64,000 bases of DNA from Capnocytophaga periodontitidis (GTDB taxonomy: Bacteria; Bacteroidota; Bacteroidia; Flavobacteriales; Flavobacteriaceae). The position numbers and the translations under genes were made by a program. The notes under the pieces were generated by a model. It searched no databases. It was given only the letters and a program-made list of their open reading frames with translations, and had not been told where the DNA came from. Shown in pieces: positions 1-10,500 of this stretch (positions within the stretch are counted from its first letter, which is position 1; every line of letters begins with the position of its first letter). Location of the stretch: NCBI RefSeq assembly GCF_016126015.1, contig NZ_JAEFDB010000012.1, positions 29,669-93,668 of the forward strand, in the 5' to 3' direction.

Positions 1-222
1 GTAGAAGGCAGAACAATTGAAAAATTCTTTATTGCTCAAAAGATTGAGAGAGTAAAGGAACTCTTAGTATATGACGAACTGACGCTTAGTGAAATAGCTT
101 ATCAACTCAACTATTCAAGTGTAGCGCACTTAAGCAATCAGTTTAAAAAAGTTACAGGACTCACCCCTAGCTTTTTCAAGCAGATAAAAGATAACAAACG
201 TAAGTCTTTAGATGAGGTTTAA
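1..222 (+). CDS. AraC-family transcriptional regulator, C-terminal part (5' end outside window)
   Basis: The open frame runs from the first base to a TAA at 220-222 and encodes 73 residues of a typical AraC/XylS DNA-binding domain: a helix-turn-helix around 'LTLSEIAYQLNYSSVAHLS', then 'QFKKVTGLTPSFFK', the conserved second HTH ending of the family. The N-terminal sensing domain lies outside the window. It is followed 98 nt later by a copper-type P-ATPase in the same direction, an arrangement often seen for metal-responsive AraC regulators in Bacteroidetes; that it controls the ATPase is an inference. Confidence 0.85.
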   Translation, partial: VEGRTIEKFFIAQKIERVKELLVYDELTLSEIAYQLNYSSVAHLSNQFKKVTGLTPSFFKQIKDNKRKSLDEV

Positions 223-275
223 AATCTTACAAATTAAATACAAAATTGTGTAATATCCAAGTAGATGTTTTGCTG

Positions 276-283
276 TATCTTTG
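276..283 (+). promoter_or_regulatory. Bacteroidetes -7 box upstream of copper ATPase
   Basis: TATCTTTG fits the TAnnTTTG consensus and lies 38 nt before the ATG at 321. The nearest upstream TTG (246-248) is 27 nt away, longer than usual, so only the -7 element is well supported. Confidence 0.5.
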
Positions 284-320
284 CAGCGTAAAACAAATAA
301 CTTTTTAACATTTACAATTT

Positions 321-2837
321 ATGGAATACAATATAGAAGGTATGGGGTGCACAGGTTGTGCCAATACCATACAAAAAAAGCTCTCTGAAGTAGCAGGCGT
401 AACAGCTGTTACCGTAGATTTTGCTACTAAAAAAGCTACTGTCGAAACTGATAGAGAAATCCCTTTTGAAGCTCTTGAAAAAGCCTTAGAGGGTACTCAT
501 TATAGCATTCATCAGTCTTCAAATTCTGAAGGCTCTGGTGTTTTCTATTGTCCTATGCACTGCGAAGGTGATAAAACCTACGATCACCCTGGTGATTGTC
601 CTATATGTGGTATGGATTTAGTAGAGCAAGTAGGAGGAGCTCAACAACATCATCACCACCAAGAGTCTCCCAAAAAAGTTAAAGGCAATGGCGTTTTCTA
701 TTGCCCTATGCACTGCGAAGGTGATAAAACCTACGACCATCCTGGTGATTGCCCCGTATGCGGTATGGATTTGGTAGAACAAGTAAGCACAGAAGTAGCT
801 TTTTCCCCTTCGGAGGTTAGAGGGCTAAGTGCAGAAGACCAAAAGCGCAAAAAGTTACGCCGTCACTTTTGGGGTGCCGTAGCTTTTACACTCCCTATCT
901 TTATCATCGCAATGAGCGGAATGTGGCACAACAATCCGCTGTATGAGTTAATGCCCGTAAGTGCTTGGAACTGGGTGCAGTTTGCGCTTTCTTTACCAGT
1001 AGTTTTCTATTTCTGCTGGATATTCTTCGAAAGGGCTTGGCGCAGTATCCGCACCTTGCACTTCAATATGTTTACCCTTATAGGGATAGGCGCTGGTGTA
1101 GCTTGGCTTTTCAGTGTAGTAGGACTGTTAGTTCCTGATATGTTCCCTGAACAATTCAAAGAACACGGCTCAGTACACTTGTATTTCGAAGCTGCTACCG
1201 TCATTCTCACTTTGGTACTCTTAGGGCAAGTGCTCGAAGCCGATGCCCACAGTCGTACGCAAGGGGCTATCAAAAAACTGTTGAATTTAGCCCCTAATGA
1301 GGCTACTAAAATTGTTCACGGCGAGGAAATAAGAGTCTCTATAGAAGAAGTAACCTTAGGCGATTTGTTGCGAGTGAAACCTGGTGAGAAAATCCCCGTT
1401 GATGGTGTAATTACCGAAGGTAGTGCGAGCATAGATGAGAGTATGATTACGGGCGAACCTATTCCTGCTGAAAAAGAAGTAGGCAGTAAAGTGTCGGCAG
1501 GTACGCTCAACGGTGCTCAATCATTTGTGATGAAAGCGGAAAAGGTAGGTAGCGATACCCTGCTCTCTCAAATCGTACAGTTGGTACAACAAGCCAGCAG
1601 TAGCCGTCCTCCCATTCAAAATTTAGCCGACAAGATAGCCTCTTACTTTGTGCCTATTGTGATAGGGATTTCAGTGCTTACCTTTGTGATATGGTCGGTT
1701 TTTGGAGGTGAAAATGCTTACGTATACGCCCTGCTCAATGCCGTAGCAGTATTGATTATCGCTTGTCCTTGTGCACTCGGTTTAGCCACCCCTATGTCGG
1801 TAATGGTAGGCGTAGGCAAAGGAGCTCAAAACGGTATCTTGATACGCAATGCTGAAGCCTTAGAAGTGATGAACAAAGTAAACACATTAGTCATCGACAA
1901 AACAGGCACACTTACTGAGGGGAAACCCAGTGTGAGCGAAGTATTTACCTTTGGCAACAGAAGTGAAAAGGATTTGTTACAAGTGCTCTATAGTCTCAAT
2001 CAGCACAGTGAACACCCTTTAGCAAAAGCTACCAATGCATACACTCAAGCACAAGGTGCTACTCCCCTATCCTTTACTAACTTTGAAGCCTTGGCGGGCA
2101 GAGGGGTAAAAGCCTCTTACGAAGGAAAAAATTTTTTCTTTGGCAATGAACGATTGATGGAAGAAATCGGTGCTCCTTTATCCGAAGAAATACAAACTGT
2201 GGTAAAAACAGCGCAAGCAGCAGGAAAAACCGTTTCACTTCTCGCCATAGAAAAAGAAATCATTGGGGTAGTAACCATCACCGATAGAGTAAAAACCTCT
2301 ACTGTTCAAGCCTTACAAGAGTTGCAGGACTTGGGAGTAGAAATTGTAATGCTTACAGGCGACAACCCTATTACTGCCGCTGCGATAGCCAAAGAAATAG
2401 GCATCAGTAACTATAAAGCGGGAATGCTACCTCAAAACAAGCAAGAAGAGGTGAAACGCTTGCAAACCGAAGGCAAAATCGTGGCAATGGCAGGCGATGG
2501 TATCAACGATGCACCTGCTTTGGCACAAGCTAACGTAGGCATCGCAATGGGTACAGGTACTGATATCGCTATCGAAAGTGCTGAAATCACCTTAGTAAAA
2601 GGCGATTTAAATGGCATTGTAAAAGCCAAAAAACTCAGCAAAGCAGTAATGAAAAACATACGCGAAAACCTATTTTTTGCTTTGGTATATAATGCTGTAG
2701 GTATCCCCGTCGCTGCAGGAGTGCTCTACCCTATCTTTGGTATTTTGCTCTCCCCTATGCTGGGAGCTTTAGCAATGAGCTTTAGCTCAGTAAGTGTCAT
2801 TAGTAATGCTTTAAGATTGAGAAGAACCAAACTCTGA
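321..2837 (+). CDS. copA: Copper-translocating P1B-type ATPase with HMA domain and two tandem heavy-metal-binding domains
   Basis: An 838-residue inner-membrane heavy-metal pump. In order: an HMA domain with the metal motif GMGCTGC (about residues 7-13), two near-identical YHS-like heavy-metal-binding domains (74-104 and 124-155, each with CPMH...CPxCGMDLV), a linker carrying four consecutive His (110-113), then the P-type core with the CPC transmembrane motif (ACPCALG, about 480), the phosphorylation site DKTGT (about 525), and the hinge [11 protein letters not shown] plus the terminal domains suggest Cu(I), but other soft metals or silver are possible. The length is normal for the family with extra N-terminal domains. 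It sits downstream of an AraC-type regulator and 28 nt before the DAHP synthase gene. Confidence 0.92.
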   Translation: MEYNIEGMGCTGCANTIQKKLSEVAGVTAVTVDFATKKATVETDREIPFEALEKALEGTHYSIHQSSNSEGSGVFYCPMHCEGDKTYDHPGDCPICGMDLVEQVGGAQQHHHHQESPKKVKGNGVFYCPMHCEGDKTYDHPGDCPVCGMDLVEQVSTEVAFSPSEVRGLSAEDQKRKKLRRHFWGAVAFTLPIFIIAMSGMWHNNPLYELMPVSAWNWVQFALSLPVVFYFCWIFFERAWRSIRTLHFNMFTLIGIGAGVAWLFSVVGLLVPDMFPEQFKEHGSVHLYFEAATVILTLVLLGQVLEADAHSRTQGAIKKLLNLAPNEATKIVHGEEIRVSIEEVTLGDLLRVKPGEKIPVDGVITEGSASIDESMITGEPIPAEKEVGSKVSAGTLNGAQSFVMKAEKVGSDTLLSQIVQLVQQASSSRPPIQNLADKIASYFVPIVIGISVLTFVIWSVFGGENAYVYALLNAVAVLIIACPCALGLATPMSVMVGVGKGAQNGILIRNAEALEVMNKVNTLVIDKTGTLTEGKPSVSEVFTFGNRSEKDLLQVLYSLNQHSEHPLAKATNAYTQAQGATPLSFTNFEALAGRGVKASYEGKNFFFGNERLMEEIGAPLSEEIQTVVKTAQAAGKTVSLLAIEKEIIGVVTITDRVKTSTVQALQELQDLGVEIVMLTGDNPITAAAIAKEIGISNYKAGMLPQNKQEEVKRLQTEGKIVAMAGDGINDAPALAQANVGIAMGTGTDIAIESAEITLVKGDLNGIVKAKKLSKAVMKNIRENLFFALVYNAVGIPVAAGVLYPIFGILLSPMLGALAMSFSSVSVISNALRLRRTKL

Positions 2838-2865
2838 CACCTGACCCCTAACACCTAATAATACA

Positions 2866-3945
2866 ATGGAAATAACAAAAGAAAACAGAAAGTGGTTAGA
2901 CAATTTACACCTCAACCACCCCGTCGTAATTGCGGGACCTTGTAGTGCCGAAACTGAAGAGCAAGTGCTAAAAATAGCACACAGCCTCAAAAATACCGAT
3001 GTATCTTTCTTCCGTGCCGGAATTTGGAAACCTCGTACCCGCCCTGGTATGTTTGAAGGCGTAGGTGCCTTAGGACTCCAATGGCTACAACGTGTAAAAG
3101 ATGAAACAGGTTTAAAAACCGCCACCGAAGTAGCTAATAAAGACCACGTGAAGCTCGCCTTAGAACACGATATTGATATGTTGTGGATAGGTGCGCGCTC
3201 TACAGTGAGCCCTTTTATCATTCAAGAGATAGCCGATGAACTAAAAGGTACTGATAAGATTATCTTGGTAAAAAATCCCGTAAACCCCGACCTTCCTTTG
3301 TGGATAGGAGCTTTAGAACGCCTGCAACGTGCGGGCATTGAGAAATTAGGAGTGATACACCGCGGTTTCTCTACTTACGAAAAAACCAAATACCGCAATA
3401 TCCCCGAATGGCAATTGGTGATTGAACTGCAAAACAAATACCCTAATTTGCCAATTATCTGCGACCCTTCACATATCACCGGCAAACGCGATTTGATTTT
3501 CGATGTATCGCAAACGGCTCTCGACCTCAACTTCGATGGCTTAATGATTGAAACCCACTGCAATCCTGATGCCGCGTGGAGCGATGCCGCCCAGCAAGTC
3601 ACCCCCGAACGCCTTGTTGAAATAATGAATGATTTACGTATTCGGAAAACATCTACCTCTGAAGAAGATTATGTGAGTCAGCTGGGAAATTTGCGTTCAC
3701 GTATCGATATTATTGATGAACAATTATTGGATTTACTCAAAAAACGAATGGATATCGCCGATGAGATTGGCACTTTAAAAAAAGCCAACAACGTAGCCAT
3801 TTTGCAAAATACCCGTTGGCACGAAATCCTCGGCAAAATGATTTTAGAAGGCGAACAACGCAACCTCAGTGAAGAGTTTGTTATTCAGGTATTCAAAGCT
3901 ATTCACCAAGAGTCTATCAATAGGCAAGCTAGAATCGTAAGGTAA
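2866..3945 (+). CDS. Bifunctional 3-deoxy-7-phosphoheptulonate synthase / chorismate mutase
   Basis: 359 residues. The N-terminal ~255 residues form a class I DAHP synthase of the short (KdsA-like) type: the 'VVIAGPCSAETEEQ' start, 'GIWKPRTRPGMFEG', and 'CDPSHITGKRDL' are family motifs for binding PEP and metal. From about residue 268 a type II (AroQ) chorismate mutase helix bundle follows ('LRSRIDIIDEQLLDLLKKRM'). The order synthase-then-mutase is common in Bacteroidetes; it is the reverse of the Bacillus enzyme. The protein catalyses the first shikimate step, and the mutase half gives prephenate and probably acts as an allosteric sensor as in related fusions (family knowledge). It may be cotranscribed with the ATPase before it, but no functional link is evident. 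Confidence 0.93.
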   Translation: MEITKENRKWLDNLHLNHPVVIAGPCSAETEEQVLKIAHSLKNTDVSFFRAGIWKPRTRPGMFEGVGALGLQWLQRVKDETGLKTATEVANKDHVKLALEHDIDMLWIGARSTVSPFIIQEIADELKGTDKIILVKNPVNPDLPLWIGALERLQRAGIEKLGVIHRGFSTYEKTKYRNIPEWQLVIELQNKYPNLPIICDPSHITGKRDLIFDVSQTALDLNFDGLMIETHCNPDAAWSDAAQQVTPERLVEIMNDLRIRKTSTSEEDYVSQLGNLRSRIDIIDEQLLDLLKKRMDIADEIGTLKKANNVAILQNTRWHEILGKMILEGEQRNLSEEFVIQVFKAIHQESINRQARIVR

Positions 3946-3980
3946 TTTGCTAATTTACTAACATCTAACAAATAAAAATA

Positions 3981-4907
3981 ATGAATTATCAAAATGTAAT
4001 TGATTTGCCTAATAACAATACTGTATTTTTGGTATGGGCATTTAAGAAGAATATAACAAAAAAACTGCTAAACAGCACTTTTGAAAAAGTATGTGGGTTA
4101 GTAGGCAACCTCAACAACTCAGTAGCCGACCGCTTTCCCGAAGGTCGTGCCAGTGTAACCATAGGCATTAGCCGCAGCGCGTGGCTTACTTTAGGGCTGC
4201 CAAAACCACTCCCCAAAGAACTCAAAGATTTTCAGCCTATCAAAGGGAGTAAACACACTGCTGTAGCCACCGAAGGCGACTTGCATTTTCATATCCGCGC
4301 ACACAACCAAAGTTTGGCTTACGATATGGCAGCTGCCATTAGTGAGGTAATGCAACACATTGCCGACTGTATCGTAAACGTACAAGGGTTTAGATATTGG
4401 GATGGGCGCGCTATCATTGGTTTTGTAGACGGTACCGAAAACCCTCGTGGCGCAGAACGAGAACAGTTTGCGGTAGTAGGTGATGAAGACCCCGATTACC
4501 AAGGAGGAAGTTACCTATTCGTACAAAAATACGTACACAATATGAACGCTTGGCGTGCGCTCCCCGTTAGCGAACAAGAAAAAGTAATAGGGCGTAGCAA
4601 AGAAATGGACATAGAAATGGACGAGGATACCAAGCCTACCAATGCACACTCAGCACTTGCCAATGTAGGCGATGATTTGAAAGTAGTGAGAGACAATATG
4701 CCTTTCCACGACCCCGTAAGTCACCAAATGGGCACTTACTTCATCTGCTATGCCAATACGTTTAGTACAGTAGAAAAGATGCTTACTAATATGTTTATAG
4801 GAAATCCCGCTGGCAATTACGACCGTCTATTAGATTTCAGCACTGCCGAAACAGGAACACTTTTCTTTGTACCATCTTTGGATATGTTAGACGAGTTTGC
4901 AGGATAA
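3981..4907 (+). CDS. DyP-type heme peroxidase
   Basis: 308 residues matching the dye-decolorizing peroxidase family of the YfeX-like class. The signature GxxDG motif is seen as GFVDGTENP (about 147-155), and the proximal heme-ligand histidine is probably the His in 'NAHSALAN' (about residue 222). The distal Arg region and the 'GTYFICYA' strand near the C-terminus also fit. No signal peptide is present, so the enzyme is cytoplasmic. The C-terminus does not show an encapsulin-docking peptide and no encapsulin gene lies nearby. Natural substrate is unknown. It begins 35 nt after the previous gene. Confidence 0.92.
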   Translation: MNYQNVIDLPNNNTVFLVWAFKKNITKKLLNSTFEKVCGLVGNLNNSVADRFPEGRASVTIGISRSAWLTLGLPKPLPKELKDFQPIKGSKHTAVATEGDLHFHIRAHNQSLAYDMAAAISEVMQHIADCIVNVQGFRYWDGRAIIGFVDGTENPRGAEREQFAVVGDEDPDYQGGSYLFVQKYVHNMNAWRALPVSEQEKVIGRSKEMDIEMDEDTKPTNAHSALANVGDDLKVVRDNMPFHDPVSHQMGTYFICYANTFSTVEKMLTNMFIGNPAGNYDRLLDFSTAETGTLFFVPSLDMLDEFAG

Positions 4908-4953
4908 AAGGAACTATATAACTAATTATCCTTAACAATATACCTAAAAAACT

Positions 4954-5169
4954 ATGAATATACTAGTACAACCTTTAAACACAGAAGAGCTACTTTTAGT
5001 GGAAGAATGGCTCAAGGAACAACAAATTTCTTTTGAAAGGAGTGAAACACATTTCACTGAAGCTCAATTATCTTCCGTAGAAAGAGGTATTGAACAAGCT
5101 AATAACGGATTGTTAAAACCTTATACTGAAGTTAGAAAAAAAGCGCGTGAAATAGTATGTGGAAATTAG
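4954..5169 (+). CDS. Probable antitoxin of a type II toxin-antitoxin pair
   Basis: A 71-residue acidic protein with two predicted helices and a C-terminal stretch typical of small antitoxins that precede RelE/ParE toxins ('SSVERGIEQANNGLLKPYTEVRKKAREIV'; the helix ending resembles the addiction-module component 'GxxhxxxEVxxxxr' of this group). It overlaps the following toxin gene by 13 nt, which indicates coupled translation. The identification rests mainly on this context. A DNA-binding domain is not obvious at the N-terminus. Confidence 0.75.
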   Translation: MNILVQPLNTEELLLVEEWLKEQQISFERSETHFTEAQLSSVERGIEQANNGLLKPYTEVRKKAREIVCGN

Positions 5170-5468
5170 AATGGACACCAGAAGCAGAAATGCAGTATTA
5201 TGATATTTTGTCTTATTGGACAAACCATAATAAATCAAACTCTTATTCTATAAAAATTATGAATGAAGTGGAGAAAAGTGAGGATTTGCTTATATATAAT
5301 CCCTTTATTGGACAAGAGCATTATTTGAGCACTCCATATTTCAAGATAAGAAGTCTATTAGTTTTTAAAAACTTCTCTATTATTTACCGCATAACCGACA
5401 GAATTGAAATACTTTCTTTTTGGGATAATAGAAATGACCCTACAGAATTAGAAAGATTAACACTATGA
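5157..5468 (+). CDS. RelE/ParE-family toxin
   Basis: 103 residues with the ParE/RelE fold pattern: N-terminal 'LEWTPEAEMQYYDILSYW', an internal 'NEVEKSEDLLIYNPFIGQEH', and C-terminal 'YFKIRSLLVFKNFSIIYRITDRIEILSFWDNRNDP', in which R...Y-R and the final 'FWDNRNDP' match the ParE-like strand and tail. ParE members inhibit gyrase and RelE members cleave mRNA on ribosomes; which applies cannot be told from sequence. It overlaps the antitoxin at its 5' end and shares 4 nt (ATGA) with the next gene, a TonB-dependent receptor, so the three genes may be one transcript. Confidence 0.88.
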   Translation: MWKLEWTPEAEMQYYDILSYWTNHNKSNSYSIKIMNEVEKSEDLLIYNPFIGQEHYLSTPYFKIRSLLVFKNFSIIYRITDRIEILSFWDNRNDPTELERLTL

Positions 5469-7543
5469 AACTCCTTTTAAACACCTTACTATTAGTTTAT
5501 TTTATGACCACTACAGCGCAAGAAGTAGTGCCTGAAACTCCTTTGGATACAATTGTGCTCAATGAGGTAATTGTAAAAGCACAGCGCAAAACACAGTATA
5601 CCGATAAAGCGAGTTTTACCTTTGAGAAGAAAGCTGTGGAACAAGCACGTTATGCCAAAGACCTCTTGCGCAGTTTGCCTAACCTGCACCTCAATCCTGT
5701 AACCAACGAGATTGCTACCCTTAAAAGGGGTACGCTCTTGGTATTGGTAAACGGTGTAGAGGCAACCGACCTGCAAATACGCGGTATTGCTCCTCAAAAC
5801 GTAGCACGCATAGACTATTACGATATTCCGCCTGCGCGCTGGAGCAATAGAGCTGACACAGTGGTGGATATCATCACTCGTTCGGCTGAAGAGGGGTATT
5901 CAGTAGGGGTGGATGCACTTTCGGCTCTTACTACGGGTTTTGTAGATGCTTCGGCTTATGGTAACTACACCAAAGGCAAACATACGTTGGGAGTGGAATA
6001 CAAATTGGAGTTTCGCGATTACAACGACACACATTATGAAAAACACTCCGATTACGAACTATCGGGTGTCCGTTATGCAAACGACCAACAGTCAAAATCA
6101 GGGTTTAGCTATAATGCGCACAACGCCTCAGTGCGTTATAGCGCAGTAGTACCACAAAACTACAATTTTCAAGTTAAAGCCGAAATGGAACTTTTGAATC
6201 GCTCTGCACATAGCAATGGCGTAAATCTATTTACACAAGGAACAACGGTTAGCCATCACACATTATCAGGTAAAAGTCACGACCACTGGTTGCGCCCCAA
6301 AGTAGACCTATACTTCTCTAAAAAATTAGGCAAACGTGATGAATTGAGCGTGAACGTCGTAGGGAGTTATTACAACACTACCAAAGAAAACCTCTCAAAG
6401 GAATGGGAGACCTCAACTGCACAAAATGTGTACAACGATGATATGGATTTGAAAGTAAAACAACGCGGTTGGGTAGGTGAAGTAGCTCATACTCATCAGT
6501 TTACTATAGGCAAACTCAATTCGGGCTACCGCATTAGCAGTACTTTTATCGACAATGATTTGCTTAACTTAGCAGGTACTTCGGCTTACAATGTTACCTA
6601 TACCAATCAGTATTTGTACACCGAGTTTGTAGGCAAAAAGGCTAATTTTATGTACAGAGCCAGTGCTGGGCTTACCTACACCCATAACCGTAGTGCCGAA
6701 AATACTTTTACCGAATGGGTATTTACCCCAAAAGTAGTGTTGGGTTATGAACTCGCTAATAACCAGAGTTTGCGCCTCACAAGTTACTATGTACCCCGCA
6801 GTCCGCGTAGTGCAGAACTCAGTAGCAATATAGCACAGCAAGCGCCGAACATTTTGGAGACAGGAAATCCTTACTTAAAATCACAACATATATTTTGGAC
6901 TGGACTCTCTTATGCTTTCAACAATGAGTACACCGATTTTAACCTTCAACCCTTCTACAAAAACACCCAACGAGTAATTACTGATATTTATATCAAAGAC
7001 CCCGTGCGCAATGGAATACTCAGCACTTATGAAAATAGTAAATATCACGAGGAATTTGGTTTTTCATTAGATGGCACTTTTAAACCATTAAGAAATGATT
7101 TATTTGTATTTTCAGCTAATATAGCCCCTACACGTGAAACTTTGGTTACTGATGCTGGACTACGTGCCCGCAATGATTATATCGACAACAACCTATCACT
7201 TACTTTCACCTATAACGATTTGAGGATTGATTACAGTTTCAATTTTCCTATTTATTACATAGATGGGAATACGATGAGCACTTATGAAAATAACAATGAT
7301 ATTTTTGTAGAATACCAGTTAGGTAATTGGACACTTAAAGGTGGCGTGTTTTGGTTAGGAATGCCTTCGGAATACAAAATGAAGAGCAGTTACGAAGGTT
7401 TGGTAAACCAACATAGCTATACCCACATAGAGAACAACCGCAATATGTTAGTCTTCGGTGTTAGCTACGATTTCTCTAAAGGAAAAAACAACTCTATAGA
7501 CAAAAAACTCAATAATGATACCGCTCCTGCAGCACAGTTTTAA
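5465..7543 (+). CDS. TonB-dependent outer-membrane receptor / beta-barrel protein
   Basis: 692 residues with a Sec signal peptide ending near 'MTTTAQE', a TonB-box-like start ('LDTIVLNEVIVKAQRK'), and a plug domain ('DLLRSLPNLHL...GTLLVLVNGV') followed by a long barrel rich in alternating aromatic strands and ending in '...NMLVFGVSYDFSKGKN'. No N-terminal carboxypeptidase-like domain is present, unlike SusC. The extreme C-terminus extends past the last strand with an Asn/Asp-rich tail. The ligand is unknown. Its start codon overlaps the stop of the toxin gene by 4 nt, an unusual partnership. Confidence 0.85.
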   Translation: MKLLLNTLLLVYFMTTTAQEVVPETPLDTIVLNEVIVKAQRKTQYTDKASFTFEKKAVEQARYAKDLLRSLPNLHLNPVTNEIATLKRGTLLVLVNGVEATDLQIRGIAPQNVARIDYYDIPPARWSNRADTVVDIITRSAEEGYSVGVDALSALTTGFVDASAYGNYTKGKHTLGVEYKLEFRDYNDTHYEKHSDYELSGVRYANDQQSKSGFSYNAHNASVRYSAVVPQNYNFQVKAEMELLNRSAHSNGVNLFTQGTTVSHHTLSGKSHDHWLRPKVDLYFSKKLGKRDELSVNVVGSYYNTTKENLSKEWETSTAQNVYNDDMDLKVKQRGWVGEVAHTHQFTIGKLNSGYRISSTFIDNDLLNLAGTSAYNVTYTNQYLYTEFVGKKANFMYRASAGLTYTHNRSAENTFTEWVFTPKVVLGYELANNQSLRLTSYYVPRSPRSAELSSNIAQQAPNILETGNPYLKSQHIFWTGLSYAFNNEYTDFNLQPFYKNTQRVITDIYIKDPVRNGILSTYENSKYHEEFGFSLDGTFKPLRNDLFVFSANIAPTRETLVTDAGLRARNDYIDNNLSLTFTYNDLRIDYSFNFPIYYIDGNTMSTYENNNDIFVEYQLGNWTLKGGVFWLGMPSEYKMKSSYEGLVNQHSYTHIENNRNMLVFGVSYDFSKGKNNSIDKKLNNDTAPAAQF

Positions 7544-7553
7544 CAATTAACAA

Positions 7554-10500
7554 ATGACTGAACCAGCAAATTATACCATTTACAACGCTTCAGCAGGCTC
7601 TGGAAAAACCTATAGCCTCGTAAAGGCTTACTTGCAAATTATCCTCAGCAGCAAATACCCCGATTTGTTTAGGCAATTGCTCGCTATTACTTTCACCAAT
7701 AAGGCGGTCTTTGAAATGAAGAACCGCATCATTGAGCTTTTAGGCGTATTCAGTGAGGACAAAATGCTCACCAATCCTCACCCTATGTTTAGCGAGTTAG
7801 CAAAGGATTTGAAGCTCCCCGATGAGGAACTGAGAATGCGTTCAGCTAAAACTTTGGAGCATATACTGCACAACTATGCGGCTTTTAATATCAGCACTAT
7901 TGATGGCTTCAACCACCAACTGATACGCCGCTTTTCACACGATTTGCACCTCAATCCTTTCTTTGAAGTACAATTGGACAGCAAGGCTTTACTGGAGCGT
8001 GCGGTAGATAATTTGATGAGTAAAGCAGGAAATGACACTGAACTCACCCAACTACTCATCGATTTTGCCAACGAAAAAATAGACGACGACAAGAATTGGG
8101 ATACTACTAAAGAACTGCTTGACGTAGCCGAAATGCTCACTAACGAAAACTATTACGAGCCTTTACAATTGCTGAAAGACAAGGAAATATCTGATTTTAA
8201 AGCCCTAAAAAACACCCTACTCACCCAGCGCAACAATGCCTTAAAAACGATTAAAACTTCCGCCGATGACTTTATGCAACTGATGCGCAATAACAGTTTA
8301 GACAGAGGTGCTTTTAACAGAGGTTATTTATACGATTTCTTCGATAAACTCACCGCCAACAACCCTAAGGAGCCCTCGTGGGGCGTTGGTTGGCAAAACA
8401 ATCTATTACAAGGCGAACCACTTTATGCTAATTCGGCAGCTAAGAAGTACGACACTGCCCTGATAGACAGTTTGCAAGATACGATTGCCAACCTGTTTTT
8501 GGCTATCAAAGAGGCTTTTGGCACCCTTGCTTTTGCTAACAACGCGCTGAGATATGTTGTGCCTTTGGCTTTGCTCAACCGCATACAAAAAGAAATAGAA
8601 AACATTAAAGAAGAAGAAAACATCTTGCCTATATGGGAGTTCAACGGGGTGATTTCTTCAGAACTCAGCAACCAGCCCGTACCTTTTATCTACGAGCGTA
8701 TTGGCGAGAAATTCCGTCACTATTTCATCGATGAGTTTCAAGATACCTCAGTGCTGCAATGGCAGAACTTTATACCGCTTATCCTCAATGCAGTACAAAG
8801 TGAGGTAAACAAACAACGCGGGTCGGTATTGCTTGTGGGTGATGCCAAACAATCGATTTATCGTTGGCGAGGAGGCAAGGCTGAACAGTTTATGAGTCTG
8901 TATAACAATGAAGTAAACCCTTTTCTCATCAAAGGAGAAGTAAAAGACCTCGACAAAAACTTCCGAAGTTTAGAAGCCATTATCGATTTCAACAACCTCT
9001 TTTTCAACTTTGCAGCAGACCTTTTCCAAAGTGAGACTTACAAAAACCTTTATAAAAACGCTGCACAAGAATATCCCAAAAACAAAAAAGAACAATCCTT
9101 ACCCAAAGGTTATTTCAATCTCTCTTTTATCACTACAGAAGAAGAGGATATGTTTACGGAAGAGGATAACAACAGTAATGCCGTTATACTCTCACCGCGC
9201 GAACACAGCTATTGTGAAGCCATTTTAGAGAAAATAGAACACGCTAACCGTGCAGGGGCTGCCGATAAGGATATTACTATATTGGTGCGCACTAACCGCG
9301 AAGGAGCTGCTGTTGCCTCTTTCCTTTCAGAACACCAAAGAAATGTGATTTCCCCCGATTCGCTATTGCTGAAAAACGTCGCTTCAGTACAGTTTCTCGT
9401 CACCTTGCTACGTTTGCTCTACCACCCTGATAGTAAGGAAATCAAACTGCAATTACTCTTTGATTATTTGTGTTTTAAAGAAATTAAAGACCCTCATCTA
9501 TTCCTCAGCAAATATGTAGAAGAACCCATAAATACTTTCCTTGCCGATTTTCAGTTCTCTATAGAGCTGTTCAACCAATATTCTCTATACGAAGGAGTAG
9601 CTTTGGCGGTGAATTGTTTTGACCTCGCTCGTCCTTCCGATGCTTATCTCACACACTTTATGGATATTGTATTCGATTTCAAGAATGCGCGCAAAGGAGG
9701 CTTAGCCGATTTTTTAGAGTTCTGGGACGACCAGCAAGAAAAACTCAGCATCAGCTCACCCGAAGGATTAAACGCTATTACGGTGATGACGGTTCACAAG
9801 AGCAAAGGGCTTTCTGCCCCCGTGATTATCTACGCTTTTGCCGATAGCAAACTCATTGATACTCACACTGAAAAACTTTGGTTTCCCGTAAACCACGAGC
9901 AGTTTAACGGTTTTGACTATCTGCTGGTAAACAGCAATAAAAGTTTAGTGAACTACGACCCGCAAGCCGAAGAACTGATGACACAATTGCACGAACAAAA
10001 CCTCCTCGACCAGCTAAATGTGCTATATGTAGCAATGACGCGCCCCGAATCGTTCCTTTATGTAATCACCTCACTCCCCAAAGGCAGTGCTGGAACGTAT
10101 GGCACGCTCTTCAAAGAGTTTTTAGAAAAAAACAAACAGTGGAATGAGAATGTAGTGGAATATACCTTTGGAAACCCTGTATTTCCTGAGAAGAAAGAGA
10201 ATGCAGCAGCTGAAGAATCACCTATTCCTTTTCAAAAAGGTTGGCAGCAGCCGAACTACAAGATTGCGACGGGAGCTTCCCTGCTATGGGACACTCACCA
10301 ACAAGAAGCCTTGGAACGCGGTAACCTCATTCACGAGTTATTCTCAAAAATCACTTACGCCACCGACCTCGATACTGTACTCAACGATGCACTACAAGAG
10401 GGCACACTCACTGCCGAACAATACGAGTTATTGCACCCCCAAATGGCGCGATTGCTCAGCAACAGCACTTTAGCACCCTTCTTTAGCAAGGACTACGAAT

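Noticed and set aside
648..662. His-run in the copper ATPase taken as an artificial tag
   Set aside because: It lies in a natural linker between two duplicated domains in a chromosomal context.
3981..4907. DyP peroxidase as encapsulin cargo
   Set aside because: No docking peptide at the C-terminus and no encapsulin gene in the window.
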